This document shows positions 9,055 through 17,308 of a stretch of 29,684 nucleotides of DNA, piece by piece. Both the position numbers and the translations under genes were made by a program. A model generated the notes under the pieces. The model searched no databases. It was given only the letters and a program-made list of their open reading frames with translations, and had not been told where the DNA came from. Source of the DNA: a virus; the IMG/VR virus record IMGVR_UViG_3300030331_001467, positions 1-29,684 of that record; one strand, written 5' to 3'. Position 1 is the first letter of the stretch; each line of letters starts with the position of its first letter.

Positions 9055-9083
9055 ATTATACCTTTTTTTTGTTATATTGTCAA
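9055..9083 (-). promoter_or_regulatory. Perfect sigma70-type promoter
   Basis: On the minus strand TTGACA (9083-9078), a 17-base spacer containing eight A residues, then TATAAT (9060-9055). It lies in the only sizeable gap of this stretch (9044-9089). Transcription should start near 9048, only about 5 bases before the ATG at 9043, so the AGGA at 9053-9050 would not be in this transcript. It would boost the small beta protein and the adhesin block. Confidence 0.8.
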
Positions 9084-9089
9084 CACAGA

Positions 9090-10739
9090 TTATAAAGCAA
9101 TAGCCATTGCTACTGCAAAACCATTACTAGCTTTTCCACTAATATTAGTATTAGCTGTGTCTATTTGAGTTTGAATAGCTGAAGTTACTCCATCTAAGAA
9201 ACCAAATTCTGTATTATCTACTGAACCATCATGTATTAGATTAGCATTTAATCTATTAGATGAATCAATAGTTGCTTGTTTAGCATCTATCTGTGTTTGA
9301 GCATTAGATGATAAACTATTAATAAATTGAAATTCTGTACTTGTTACACTACCATCTGCTATTTTAGTAGCATCTATAGCTGCTGCTGCTTTAATGTCAG
9401 CATTAACTATATTAGTAATTGTATTATTATCTGAGTCAATTGCTTTATTTGTTAAAGTTTGAGAACCAGTTAAAGTTGCTACTGTTGAATCAATAGCTAA
9501 AGATACAGCTCCTGAAGTTCCTCCTCCTGATAATCCTGTTCCTGCTGTTACTTCTGTAATATCTCCAGTAGGTATAGTAGCTACTTGAGTATCAACATAT
9601 GCTTTAATAGATTGTTGAGAAGCAACTTTATCAGCAGCATCAGATGACATATTATCTTCATCTAAAAATGCTGTACCACTAATAGCAGTATTTAAAACTG
9701 GACTTGTTAGAGTAGGACTTGTTAAAGTTTTATTTGTTAAAGTTTGTGAACCTGTAAGTGTAGTAACTGTAGAGTCAATTGCAATATCATTTGCATTAGC
9801 ATCAATACCTGTACCACCTATAACATTTAATGTTACATCTCCTGATGTTCCACCACCTGTCATACCAGTACCAGCAACTACTGAAGTAATATCTCCTGTA
9901 GGTACTGTTGCAACTTGAGCATCTACATAAGTCTTAATAGCTTTTGCAGAAGCAAGTGTATCATCTGAACTTGATACTGAAGTTATATCTGTATCTAAAA
10001 CTCCTGATTTTAAATTATCAACTTCAATATTAGATACTGTATTATTATCTACATCAATAACTTTATTTGTTAATGTTTGAGAACCTGTTAATGTTGCAAC
10101 TGTAGAATCAATTGCAAATGTCATTGTTTGTGCAGAACCTGTAGTATCAATACCAGTTCCACCAGTTAATGTTAATGATTGTGAATCTAAATCAATAGAT
10201 TGAGAACCACCACTATCACCTGAAAAATCTAAATCACTAGCTGTTACTTGTGCATCAACATATGTTTTAATTGCTTTAGCACTAGCTACTGTATCATCAC
10301 TAGCTGAAACTGAACTTAAATCTGTATCTACATCTGTAATTGCTGTAGCTGAACCAATAACTAAACCATCTAAAGTTACATTACCATCAAAGTATGCATC
10401 TTTAAATTCAACTGAGCTTGTTCCTAGGTCAATATCATTATCTGTAATTGGAACAATTGCTCCATCTTCTAATCTAAATTGTTGAGTAGCTGTTCCTGAT
10501 ACATCAACATAAAATTCAATATGGTCATTTGTTGTATCAATTAAAATTTTATTTAAAGGTGCAGTTAATCCTGCATCTCCTATTAAACCAATTACTGGAC
10601 CTTCGGCTGCAGTACCATCATGTTTGTGTCCAGTTGTATTATTAAATGCTGCTAATAGTTGATTGTATTCATTATTAAATAATGACGCTGATATTGTATC
10701 GCCATCATTAATAGAACTTTGTCTAGTATATCCTGCCAT
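9090..10739 (-). CDS. Repeat-rich tail fibre
   Basis: 549 residues. The N-terminus has INDGDTISASLFNNEYNQLL and HKHDGTAAEGP, typical of fibre anchors in marine phages. The body is built of repeats: STVATLTGSQTLTNK (three variants), ASAKAIKTYVDAQV (three variants) and GDITSVVAGTGMTGGG-type strings (two). The end ASNGFAVAMAIAL is also a recurrent fibre terminus. It probably trimerises into a long fibre shaft attached near the tail nozzle. It has no recognisable enzymatic domain. Confidence 0.8.
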   Translation of the reverse strand: MAGYTRQSSINDGDTISASLFNNEYNQLLAAFNNTTGHKHDGTAAEGPVIGLIGDAGLTAPLNKILIDTTNDHIEFYVDVSGTATQQFRLEDGAIVPITDNDIDLGTSSVEFKDAYFDGNVTLDGLVIGSATAITDVDTDLSSVSASDDTVASAKAIKTYVDAQVTASDLDFSGDSGGSQSIDLDSQSLTLTGGTGIDTTGSAQTMTFAIDSTVATLTGSQTLTNKVIDVDNNTVSNIEVDNLKSGVLDTDITSVSSSDDTLASAKAIKTYVDAQVATVPTGDITSVVAGTGMTGGGTSGDVTLNVIGGTGIDANANDIAIDSTVTTLTGSQTLTNKTLTSPTLTSPVLNTAISGTAFLDEDNMSSDAADKVASQQSIKAYVDTQVATIPTGDITEVTAGTGLSGGGTSGAVSLAIDSTVATLTGSQTLTNKAIDSDNNTITNIVNADIKAAAAIDATKIADGSVTSTEFQFINSLSSNAQTQIDAKQATIDSSNRLNANLIHDGSVDNTEFGFLDGVTSAIQTQIDTANTNISGKASNGFAVAMAIAL

Positions 10740-10740
10740 A

Positions 10741-12534
10741 TTATCTTCTTCCTCCTGCTATAAATGAAACAAACATTCCGTTAACTGAGTAAGGTGCATT
10801 TGTATCATTACTAAAAAATTTAAAGTTATTAGAAAAACCACTTCCTGTTACTAATACTCTTTTACTTGGTAAAGATGTTGCTCCAAAAATTACTGTTCCA
10901 AAAGTAGCTGAACCAAATAGAGCTGCTGAACTTAAATTACCAACATTAAAATTTCCTGGTTGTGGTACTTCAGAGTTTTCAAAGTCGTATCTAATTCTTA
11001 ATTTTAAATCGTTTTGTATTCCTTCAGGTTCAATATTTGCTTTAATAGCATATAAACTTTTTCTTAAACCATTATCACCATAATCCATATCAGGTGTTTG
11101 AAATTCTGCTTCTACATTTGAACCATCAAAACTATTACCAGTATCATGTTCAAATACAAAACCTGATTCATCAGCATGAAATATTTTTTCTGTGCCTGAA
11201 CTATTTAAATCTGATGTACAAAATTTAACAGGTAAACCTTTTGTTTCACTCCATTCAAAAGCAGGAATACCTTCTGCACTATATTTAAATGTTCCTATCA
11301 ATCCTTTTTGTCCACTATCTGCTTGACCTGATTGATAATAAAATAATCTGTATTGACTTCTTTCTCTAATAACAATACTTGATAAAGTAAAACTACCAAT
11401 GTTATTTAATAAATTATTTATAACTGGTAAAATTTTTCTACTAATAGAACCTAATTCTACGTCATCAATTCTAGCTGTACCAGCAACTGTTCTTAATCCA
11501 TCAGGTGCTAGAAAAATTAAATCTCCACCTATCTCTTGAATTGAGTTGCCATTTACACAACCTATATTTTTAGTTACTGATTTAATTATAGGAGTAGAAT
11601 CAAGGTTTGTCAACTCATATATACTATTTTTACAGAATATAATAAGTGAGTTTCTAAATACTTTAATACCTGTAATAACATCACCTACATCTATAGAACC
11701 AGCAGAAGAACCTTCAAAATCCCAAGGTTTTAATCTAGTACTATAATAAACTACACTAGGTGCTGTTGAATCTCCAGCAACTACTAATCTTTCTGCAAAT
11801 TTTTCTATAAATTTACATTTAGTTGGAGCTGCTCTATCTAATTCTAAAAAATGATAACCATTAGAATCTATTTGAAATTCAGCTATTTTATTTACGCCAT
11901 CAACAAAATATATAGAACCTGCATTACCTTCTGATTCAAAATTTACAAACTGTACATTAGATTGATTAGTTCTAACTATTGTTGTAGCAGCAGCTAAAGA
12001 ACCTGAAGCTATTCCACTTTTACTTATTGTTAAACCACTTCCTGTTGTTTTAGCATTTATATCAATAGTTAAAGATGTATCACTTTGTATAGATAATACA
12101 TGATAATAATTACTATCAATTTTAATTACATCATTAACTTCTAAAGCTGTAGTAAAAGATGTTGCTGTTCCTGTAACAGTAGCTGAACCTGATGTTATAC
12201 TTACTGTTCCTGAAAGATTAGTAAAGGTATCTTTATTTATTTGAACATAAGATGTACCAGTACTGCTCCAATATAAGTCATCATCTTGTGCAACTAATAC
12301 TCCATCATTATAATTTTTTATTCCATGAATTACATCTGTTGATGTTCCTGATGGAACTACTGCACTACCACCACCAAATTTTGTATAACCACTTATTCTT
12401 CTATAACCACCTGTTGTAGATGATTCAAAGTTTTGTAATTTAGTAGCTGCACCTGGAGTTCTAAATAATGCATGAGAACTAGATACTAAATCTAATCCAC
12501 CTTGTACTGTAATGGAAGCTCCTTGTGTTGGCAT
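10741..12534 (-). CDS. Tail nozzle/hub protein, beta-propeller-like (gp10/gp12-type)
   Basis: 597 residues. The N-terminus has ATKLQNFESSTTGGYRRISG, the opening seen in P22 gp10-like and T7 gp12-like tail nozzle proteins. The centre has repeated blade-like strands: KFIEKFAERLVVAGDS, RLKPWDFEGSSAGSIDVGD, VFRNSLIIFCKNSIYELT. It follows the putative connector gene and precedes the fibre gene, the usual place for a nozzle or stabilisation protein that closes the portal channel. The assignment rests on context and motif recall. A perfect internal promoter lies inside the gene at 11585-11613. Confidence 0.6.
   Translation of the reverse strand: MPTQGASITVQGGLDLVSSSHALFRTPGAATKLQNFESSTTGGYRRISGYTKFGGGSAVVPSGTSTDVIHGIKNYNDGVLVAQDDDLYWSSTGTSYVQINKDTFTNLSGTVSITSGSATVTGTATSFTTALEVNDVIKIDSNYYHVLSIQSDTSLTIDINAKTTGSGLTISKSGIASGSLAAATTIVRTNQSNVQFVNFESEGNAGSIYFVDGVNKIAEFQIDSNGYHFLELDRAAPTKCKFIEKFAERLVVAGDSTAPSVVYYSTRLKPWDFEGSSAGSIDVGDVITGIKVFRNSLIIFCKNSIYELTNLDSTPIIKSVTKNIGCVNGNSIQEIGGDLIFLAPDGLRTVAGTARIDDVELGSISRKILPVINNLLNNIGSFTLSSIVIRERSQYRLFYYQSGQADSGQKGLIGTFKYSAEGIPAFEWSETKGLPVKFCTSDLNSSGTEKIFHADESGFVFEHDTGNSFDGSNVEAEFQTPDMDYGDNGLRKSLYAIKANIEPEGIQNDLKLRIRYDFENSEVPQPGNFNVGNLSSAALFGSATFGTVIFGATSLPSKRVLVTGSGFSNNFKFFSNDTNAPYSVNGMFVSFIAGGRR
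11585..11613 (-). promoter_or_regulatory. Perfect sigma70-type promoter inside the nozzle gene
   Basis: On the minus strand TTGACA (11613-11608), 17 bases, TATAAT (11590-11585). The bases are at the same time codons of the nozzle protein (TTG ACA AAC ... ATA ATT). The spacer length equals that of the other promoters in this window. It could supply extra message for the fibre and adhesin genes downstream. Chance occurrence cannot be excluded. Confidence 0.5.
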
Positions 12535-12544
12535 AATTTATTCC

Positions 12545-13306
12545 TTAATATAAAAAAGCAAAACGAACATCTGACATATATTCAGGTTGAGGTGAATTTA
12601 ATTGGTCAGCCATTTGTTGTAAACCTTTTTTATATTCGTCTAATGCTAATTGTGATTGTGCAATGTTATCTTTAAATTGATAAATATAATATCTAGCTCT
12701 TGCTAGTAAAACTGGTTTGTATTGTTCAGGAAATAAAACTGTATCTGTATCTGCTGTTAATGCTGCAGGTCTATCGTAAGCAAAGAAATAAATTCTATAA
12801 ACTTTATCAGGTATAGGTGATAGTCCAAATCTTCTACCATCTGAACTTCTTAACACTCTAGCTGGTGTTCCGTATGTTTGTGTATTTGCTTTATTAGCTT
12901 CTTCTGCTTGAGCATAATTTTGTCTCCATGCAGATAAAGTTGAAAATGCTAATTTATTAATTGTGTGTGGAGCTGATTCTCCTGAAACGCCTTCTGTTGT
13001 TAAAGTAAAAGCATCCCAGTTTACTGAATCAAAATCTGAATCTACAGTACTAGAACCTGGTTTCATTAGATACCATCTTGTTCCAGCTACAGTTTCTACA
13101 AAGTGATTACCATAATATTCATTTTGTGGAGCTGCAGTATGTAACCAAGACCATTCATCAACAGCATCTACTATATCAAAGTATGCTCTATTGACAGCAT
13201 TTGATACAAACTTTTGAATACCTAATGCACCTGATATACTTGTAACTTCAGGTTCATTTATTTCAACGAGTAATTCGTTAACCATTGATAAGTAAGTTTT
13301 AGCCAT
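12545..13306 (-). CDS. Head-tail connector / tail tube A-like protein
   Basis: 253 residues, start MAKTYLSMVNELLVEINEPE. The features resemble the podoviral tail-tube-A/adaptor family: an N-terminal helical region, a central WSWLH and WDAFTL segment, FGLSPIPDKVYRIYFFAYDR, then FPEQYKPVLLARARYYIYQF and a C-terminal helix. The family forms a ring between the portal and the nozzle. Its place immediately before the nozzle gene fits that role. I did not verify it by any search. Confidence 0.6.
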   Translation of the reverse strand: MAKTYLSMVNELLVEINEPEVTSISGALGIQKFVSNAVNRAYFDIVDAVDEWSWLHTAAPQNEYYGNHFVETVAGTRWYLMKPGSSTVDSDFDSVNWDAFTLTTEGVSGESAPHTINKLAFSTLSAWRQNYAQAEEANKANTQTYGTPARVLRSSDGRRFGLSPIPDKVYRIYFFAYDRPAALTADTDTVLFPEQYKPVLLARARYYIYQFKDNIAQSQLALDEYKKGLQQMADQLNSPQPEYMSDVRFAFLY

Positions 13307-13591
13307 TTAACAATTCCATGCTCTTAGTGATTTATTAATTCTTGAATTAGGGTCTCTTGCAGTTTTCTTAGAAGTAAGTTTCTTTTTCATCCCACGCATT
13401 CTCGCACAAAAACTCTTTCTTCTCCCCTTATCTCTTTTTGTTTTTGGATTGGGTGCAGGTGGTCTTAGCTTTCTTTTCTTACCTGTCTTTGTTCGACCTT
13501 TATTGTAAGAAGCTCGACCTTTTGCATTTAAACCACCTTTAGGATTCTTCCCCTCTTTACGAGTCCAAGCTGGTGAAGACATTATACCCAT
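13307..13591 (-). CDS. Small basic DUF6321-type protein
   Basis: 94 residues, strongly basic. The opening SPAWTRKEGKNPKGGLNAKG and the C-terminal block RRKSFCARMRGMKKKLTSKK followed by DPNSRINKSLRAWNC match what I know as the DUF6321 family of phages and marine bacteria. Function is unknown. The two conserved cysteines (FCARM and the C-terminal WNC) could bind metal or form a disulphide. The start may be the ATG at 13591 or the in-frame ATG at 13582 (MSSPAW), and no strong Shine-Dalgarno separates them. Confidence 0.75.
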   Translation of the reverse strand: MGIMSSPAWTRKEGKNPKGGLNAKGRASYNKGRTKTGKKRKLRPPAPNPKTKRDKGRRKSFCARMRGMKKKLTSKKTARDPNSRINKSLRAWNC

Positions 13592-13595
13592 AGTG

Positions 13596-13727
13596 TTACT
13601 TCTTCTTTTTCTTTTGCATCATGCCTCCACCCATCATTTTTCTTTTGGGTTTAGACATCATACCACCACCATAATATTTTCCTCTGTTGGCAACTTTGCC
13701 TCCAGCTTTTGCTTTTTTCATTGGCAT
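13596..13727 (-). CDS. Lys/Gly/Met-rich micro-protein
   Basis: 43 residues, MPMKKAKAGGKVANRGKYYG followed by two GGGMM blocks and a poly-lysine end. I chose the ATG at 13727 because AAGGA lies 8 bases upstream. A longer in-frame reading from 13793 would overlap the preceding gene and lacks a ribosome site. Similar GG(M/L)M-K motifs occur in the protein at 16003-17289. A DNA-associated or virion-internal role is possible from charge but unproven. Confidence 0.6.
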   Translation of the reverse strand: MPMKKAKAGGKVANRGKYYGGGMMSKPKRKMMGGGMMQKKKKK

Positions 13728-13741
13728 AATTATATCCTTTC

Positions 13742-13861
13742 TTAAATTATTATTGCTATTACAAGAATAACACCTACAGTAACCACTTCCCATTTGTGAT
13801 TATCTATATAATGTTGAATCTTATCTTTAACTTTTTGTTTTATAATTTTTAATTTTTCCAT
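13742..13861 (-). CDS. Micro-protein with C-terminal membrane segment
   Basis: 39 residues. It has a lysine-rich amphipathic N-terminus (MEKLKIIKQKVKDKIQHYI) and a hydrophobic tail VVTVGVILVIAIII that would span a membrane. GGAGG lies 6 bases before the ATG, a strong signal for such a short gene. It lies just downstream of the capsid gene and its stem-loop. Function unknown. A lysis-related or pore-related role would be guesswork. Confidence 0.6.
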   Translation of the reverse strand: MEKLKIIKQKVKDKIQHYIDNHKWEVVTVGVILVIAIII

Positions 13862-13882
13862 AATTTTCCTCCGATTTAAAGT

Positions 13883-13906
13883 GAAGGGGTATATTTCAAC
13901 CCCTCC
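13883..13906 (-). other. Stem-loop after the capsid gene
   Basis: On the minus strand GGAGGGGT, an 8-base loop, then ACCCCTTC: seven Watson-Crick pairs and one G-U. No U-run follows, so it is not a classical intrinsic terminator. It may protect the capsid message end or attenuate read-through. A second, AT-only symmetric element (TAGTAT/ATACTA arms) lies at 13917-13934, just after the capsid stop codon. Confidence 0.55.
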
Positions 13907-13942
13907 ACAAATAGTTTAGTATATATTAATACTATAACTCTA

Positions 13943-14890
13943 TTAGTCGATTACGTAAATAATCTTACCAACAGCGTCAGTTCTTAATACTTTTCTTCCC
14001 CAAACCATTAGTCCTCTCACGATATCAGCGAAAGTACCTGTGTCTCTAACTGTTTCTACTTTGTTCATTGCAGATGCAGCAGATGTTGCTGAAATGTGTC
14101 CGAATAAAGCTTCAGGTGCAGTTGCTGAACCAGCAGGTGATGCTCCTGATAAGTCGTTAGTTGGTACGTTAGTTGATTTGTACATAGAGAAACCTCTAAG
14201 TTGTCCTGATGCAACCAAACCATTTCTAATTGAACCTTGACCTGCGTTGAAGTCAACAGTTAACAATTTAGAAGCTGTGTTTGATAATACATTGTAGAAC
14301 TCAGGGTGAGCTACGAACCATCTACCTTCTTCAGGTACAGAGTTAACGTCTAATTCTTTAGCAGCAAGTGCCATTTGATTTAGAGGGTCAACTTCGCCTG
14401 ATGCGAACCCTATGTCGATAGGTGTAGATGTTGTTCCCATTCCAGTTGTAACTGCAGCACCTGCACTAATTGCTGCTAGGATATTTGCATCCATTGCATC
14501 TCTTAGTTTATATGCAGCGTTGTCTGAAGCTATCGCTTGGAAATTAACATGCGAGAATCTTCTTTCTAAATCGTCTAATTTAAAAGAAAATGATTTCGCT
14601 TGGTCAATTGTAAGAACAAGCTCTTGGTCTGTTAAATCCGTAGATGTTACAGCTAGACCTCTAGTGTAATCAGCTACAGCTATTTGAGGCTCTTTGATAA
14701 TGTTTACTGTATCTCCGAAGTTTGCAATTTCACCCATGTAGTCGGTGTTACAAACTGCTTCTGCTACAGCAGCTTTTCTAAGAGCTATTTGTACTTTTTT
14801 GGAGTAGATTTCAGGAATAAAGAAACCATTCGTTTGACCTGAAACACCTAAACCAAAGTTGTACGTTGAACCACCAGCAAATTTTGCCAT
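13943..14890 (-). CDS. Major capsid protein
   Basis: 315 residues, start MAKFAGGSTYNFGLGVSGQT. The block FFIPEIYSKKVQIALRKAAV, then NFGDTVNIIKEP, DYTRGLAVTSTDL, and a long helix FQAIASDNAAYKLRDAMDAN, followed by a loop and RWFVAHPEFYNVL, is the familiar order of HK97-fold coat proteins of short-tailed phages (N-arm, E-loop, spine helix, A domain). It follows the scaffold-like gene. AAAGGAG lies 7 bases before the ATG. Codon use is richer in G and C than in its neighbours, as expected for a highly expressed gene. Confidence 0.85.
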   Translation of the reverse strand: MAKFAGGSTYNFGLGVSGQTNGFFIPEIYSKKVQIALRKAAVAEAVCNTDYMGEIANFGDTVNIIKEPQIAVADYTRGLAVTSTDLTDQELVLTIDQAKSFSFKLDDLERRFSHVNFQAIASDNAAYKLRDAMDANILAAISAGAAVTTGMGTTSTPIDIGFASGEVDPLNQMALAAKELDVNSVPEEGRWFVAHPEFYNVLSNTASKLLTVDFNAGQGSIRNGLVASGQLRGFSMYKSTNVPTNDLSGASPAGSATAPEALFGHISATSAASAMNKVETVRDTGTFADIVRGLMVWGRKVLRTDAVGKIIYVID

Positions 14891-14937
14891 GATTTACTCC
14901 TTTGTTTTTAGTTGTTAATAAAAAATAGAAAAGTTAA

Positions 14938-15867
14938 TTACTTAACTCTTCCTTCTCGTTGAGCTTTAACAATATCTTTTTCATATTGCATGAACTCCTC
15001 GTCTGACATATTAGCTATATCAGTACGATTGAAGATAACTTCCTTTGATTCAGGAGTTTGAACTTGTTCATTAGTTTTAACTAATAAGTCAGCTCCATCA
15101 TTTTTAGGAGATTTCTTCTCGGTTTTTTTATTTACACCAAGTCCTCGGTCCTTCTTATATAAGTCAATTGCTCTTGCAGCAAGTGTACCATCAGAATTAT
15201 TTTCATATATCCATCCTCTAATTTCCATTGGTTGGGTATTAGCCCATTCGTGAAAATCATCAGATTCTTTGATTTGCTCAAAGTCAGGATGATATTTTGA
15301 AAGTTGTAATTGAGCTTCTCTTTGTTGTAACGTAGAGTTAGCTTTCTTTAAACCTTCTAATTCCTCTTGCATACTTTTTATCTCATTTTGAGATTGCAAG
15401 TGAGATACTGTTTCTACAACTCCATATATGTCAGGGTAGTCTTTCTTAAAAGAGTCTAACTCTTCTTTAGATTTTGGTGGAGTATATTTAGGTCGGTTAT
15501 CCCTTAATTGTGTTTTAAGGTCTTCCTCACTTTTTTTCCACTCATTAAGACTTCTGTCATAATATCGTTTTAGGTCATCATATCTCTTTTTATAATCGAC
15601 CTTCTTATAAGGATTAGCTTCTACATTTAATGCAGAATCTTGAACCTTATCCGTAGTGGCTGAAGTACTTTCGGTAGAATCATTAGGGTTGCTATTTCTA
15701 GCAGTAGCTTCTGATTCATCTTTTTTACTTTCAGGGTTTGGCACAAACAACCCACTATCAGCATGTTTAAGTTCTGTCGGCATTACTTTTTCAGTATGCC
15801 AAGCCTTTCTCATGTTGTATGGATTTGCTTGGGCTTCTTGTTGTCCTTCTTCGTTTTTCTTTGTCAT
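14938..15867 (-). CDS. Putative capsid scaffolding protein
   Basis: 309 residues, highly charged, predicted mostly helical with a coiled coil around residues 120-190 (KKRYDDLKRYYDRSLNEWKK, then EEDLKTQLRDN, then NEIKSMQEELEGLKKANSTL). The N-terminus is disordered and rich in Glu, Asn and Ser. The C-terminus ends EEFMQYEKDIVKAQREGRVK, a basic helix of the kind that binds coat protein in other scaffolds. It sits immediately before the capsid gene, the canonical place. AAAGGAGG lies 5 bases before the ATG. Confidence 0.75.
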   Translation of the reverse strand: MTKKNEEGQQEAQANPYNMRKAWHTEKVMPTELKHADSGLFVPNPESKKDESEATARNSNPNDSTESTSATTDKVQDSALNVEANPYKKVDYKKRYDDLKRYYDRSLNEWKKSEEDLKTQLRDNRPKYTPPKSKEELDSFKKDYPDIYGVVETVSHLQSQNEIKSMQEELEGLKKANSTLQQREAQLQLSKYHPDFEQIKESDDFHEWANTQPMEIRGWIYENNSDGTLAARAIDLYKKDRGLGVNKKTEKKSPKNDGADLLVKTNEQVQTPESKEVIFNRTDIANMSDEEFMQYEKDIVKAQREGRVK

Positions 15868-15879
15868 ATGTCCTCCTTT

Positions 15880-15966
15880 AGGGCTTCTTAACTTTACGAA
15901 GGTAGCTAAGTTGGATTTATTATTTGAAACGAAGCTACAAGGGCTTCTATTTCTAGAAGGTAGCTT
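15880..15966 (-). repeat. Two imperfect copies of a hairpin-forming repeat in the scaffold leader
   Basis: Two direct copies, 60 bases apart, of AGGGCTTCT-N10/N8-AAGGTAGCT (15880-15907 and 15940-15965). Copy two folds tightly: on the minus strand AAGCTAC, CTTCTA, loop GAAA, TAGAAG, a five-base bulge, GTAGCTT (15966-15932), with a GNRA-type loop. Copy one can form a weaker CTTC/GAAG hairpin. The pair fills most of the gap between the 16003-17289 gene and the scaffold start. Confidence 0.65.
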
Positions 15967-16002
15967 GTCTATCTAGAGAGTTCCTTATCTCTCCAAATTC
16001 TG

Positions 16003-17289
16003 TTATACTGTTTCTTGTTGTTCGTCTTGCATTTGAACACCAGCATCATAAGACTCTTCTGCGTCTTTCATCATCTTTCTTAATTTATCAACACCAAGAT
16101 GTTTTACTGCTTTCGCTGTAAATACAAACTCACCATCTGATAATAATGCTGGGATAGAGTCTGAAGTTCCTGTACCTGGTCCTTCTACTTCTCCATCATC
16201 AGTAAATTCTGTTGCGACTAATTTAGGAATGATAGCTTCTAATTCAGGATGCATTTCAACTGCTTCATCTAATACAGTTTCTTCTTCATCTGATAAAGCA
16301 GATGTATCTATGATAGCATCCATTCCTTCTAAATCTTCATCTGTAATATCTTCATTGTCCATGTCTTCATCCATACCAACTGGTTTTTCTAACATAGACT
16401 CTTCCATATTCATTGGCATTTCTTCTACCATGTCACCTTCTGCATAAGCTTGATAGTCAGGTCTTTGGTCATATTTACCTTTTTCAATTCCTATCATACC
16501 ACCTATAGCAGCTTTAACTGGAGTTAATTTATTTTTTAATTGTTCTATTTGATTTTCAATTTTTTGTTTTTCAGCAGGGTCAACAACAACTTCTTCCATT
16601 GCTTCTAACTTTTCAATCTGTTTATTTATAATTAAATCTTTAACACTTTTATTATCTGACATTTTAGGTTTTGGTTTTAAATCTTCAATCTCAAATTCTT
16701 CAAAAGCTTCAGGTTCTAAGACATCATTCATATCATCTTTACTTACGCTTAAACCTTTATTATATTTCTTTCTTTCCATTAGACCACCATCAGCAGCCAT
16801 CTTAACTCCTCTGCCTTTTAATACATCTGCAAAAGTAACTTCACCATCTTTATTTAAATCAGGAAAAGATTTATCTGCTACATCACCTTTATTAAATCTA
16901 GTTCTTGAAGGAGACATCATTCTTGATGGCATTCCTTTTCTAGCACTTCTTGGAGTGCTTACATCATAAGGTGTAATACCCATATCTTTTTTATCTTCCT
17001 CTTTTTTGATAAAAGGAGGCATAGACATAAGTCCACCTGTAGCCATTTTCTTTGCTTTAATTTTTTTCATACTCATAATTCCACCTTTAGACATTTCTGG
17101 TTTTTTCTTTTTAGTAATCCACTCAGTAGTAGAAGATGTATCATCATCTTCTTTTCTTGTAATCCATTCTTTAGGAGTTTCTTTTATAGTAATCCAATTA
17201 CTTGTAGGTGAAGTATCTTCTGTTATATTACTATTTTTTTTAGTAATCCATTTATTCTTTTTTTGTATATAAATATTTTCTTCACTCAT
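16003..17289 (-). CDS. Virion-associated-type protein with WIT repeats and an EF-hand-like loop
   Basis: 428 residues, mixed basic and acidic. Four W-I-T motifs occur near the N-terminus (W14, W32, W42, W57), each followed by a basic stretch. Residues 144-155 (DLNKDGEVTFAD) fit a calcium-binding loop of EF-hand/dockerin type. Then come coiled-coil helices (EKQKIENQIEQLKNKL), an acidic region, and a C-terminal block GTGTSDSIPALLSDGEFVFT, which I recognise from phage structural or internal proteins. It lies between portal and scaffold. Function is unknown, and an internal virion protein is a reasonable guess. It has its own consensus promoter, and AGGAG 6 bases before the ATG. Confidence 0.65.
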   Translation of the reverse strand: MSEENIYIQKKNKWITKKNSNITEDTSPTSNWITIKETPKEWITRKEDDDTSSTTEWITKKKKPEMSKGGIMSMKKIKAKKMATGGLMSMPPFIKKEEDKKDMGITPYDVSTPRSARKGMPSRMMSPSRTRFNKGDVADKSFPDLNKDGEVTFADVLKGRGVKMAADGGLMERKKYNKGLSVSKDDMNDVLEPEAFEEFEIEDLKPKPKMSDNKSVKDLIINKQIEKLEAMEEVVVDPAEKQKIENQIEQLKNKLTPVKAAIGGMIGIEKGKYDQRPDYQAYAEGDMVEEMPMNMEESMLEKPVGMDEDMDNEDITDEDLEGMDAIIDTSALSDEEETVLDEAVEMHPELEAIIPKLVATEFTDDGEVEGPGTGTSDSIPALLSDGEFVFTAKAVKHLGVDKLRKMMKDAEESYDAGVQMQDEQQETV

Positions 17290-17308
17290 TATTTACTCCT
17301 GTTATGTA

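Noticed and set aside
9063-9070. Run of eight T on the plus strand as a terminator
   Set aside because: No stem precedes it on the plus strand, where no gene is read. On the minus strand it is the A-run in the spacer of a perfect promoter.
9090-10739. Internal repeats as a CRISPR array or mobile element
   Set aside because: The repeats are in frame, encode fibre repeats and vary in length and sequence. No spacers or terminal inverted repeats.
15656-15976. 106-codon plus-strand frame opposite the scaffold gene, and similarly 21556-21939 opposite TerL
   Set aside because: Antisense to well-supported genes, with odd composition (poly-Phe/Ser/Leu) typical of shadow frames.
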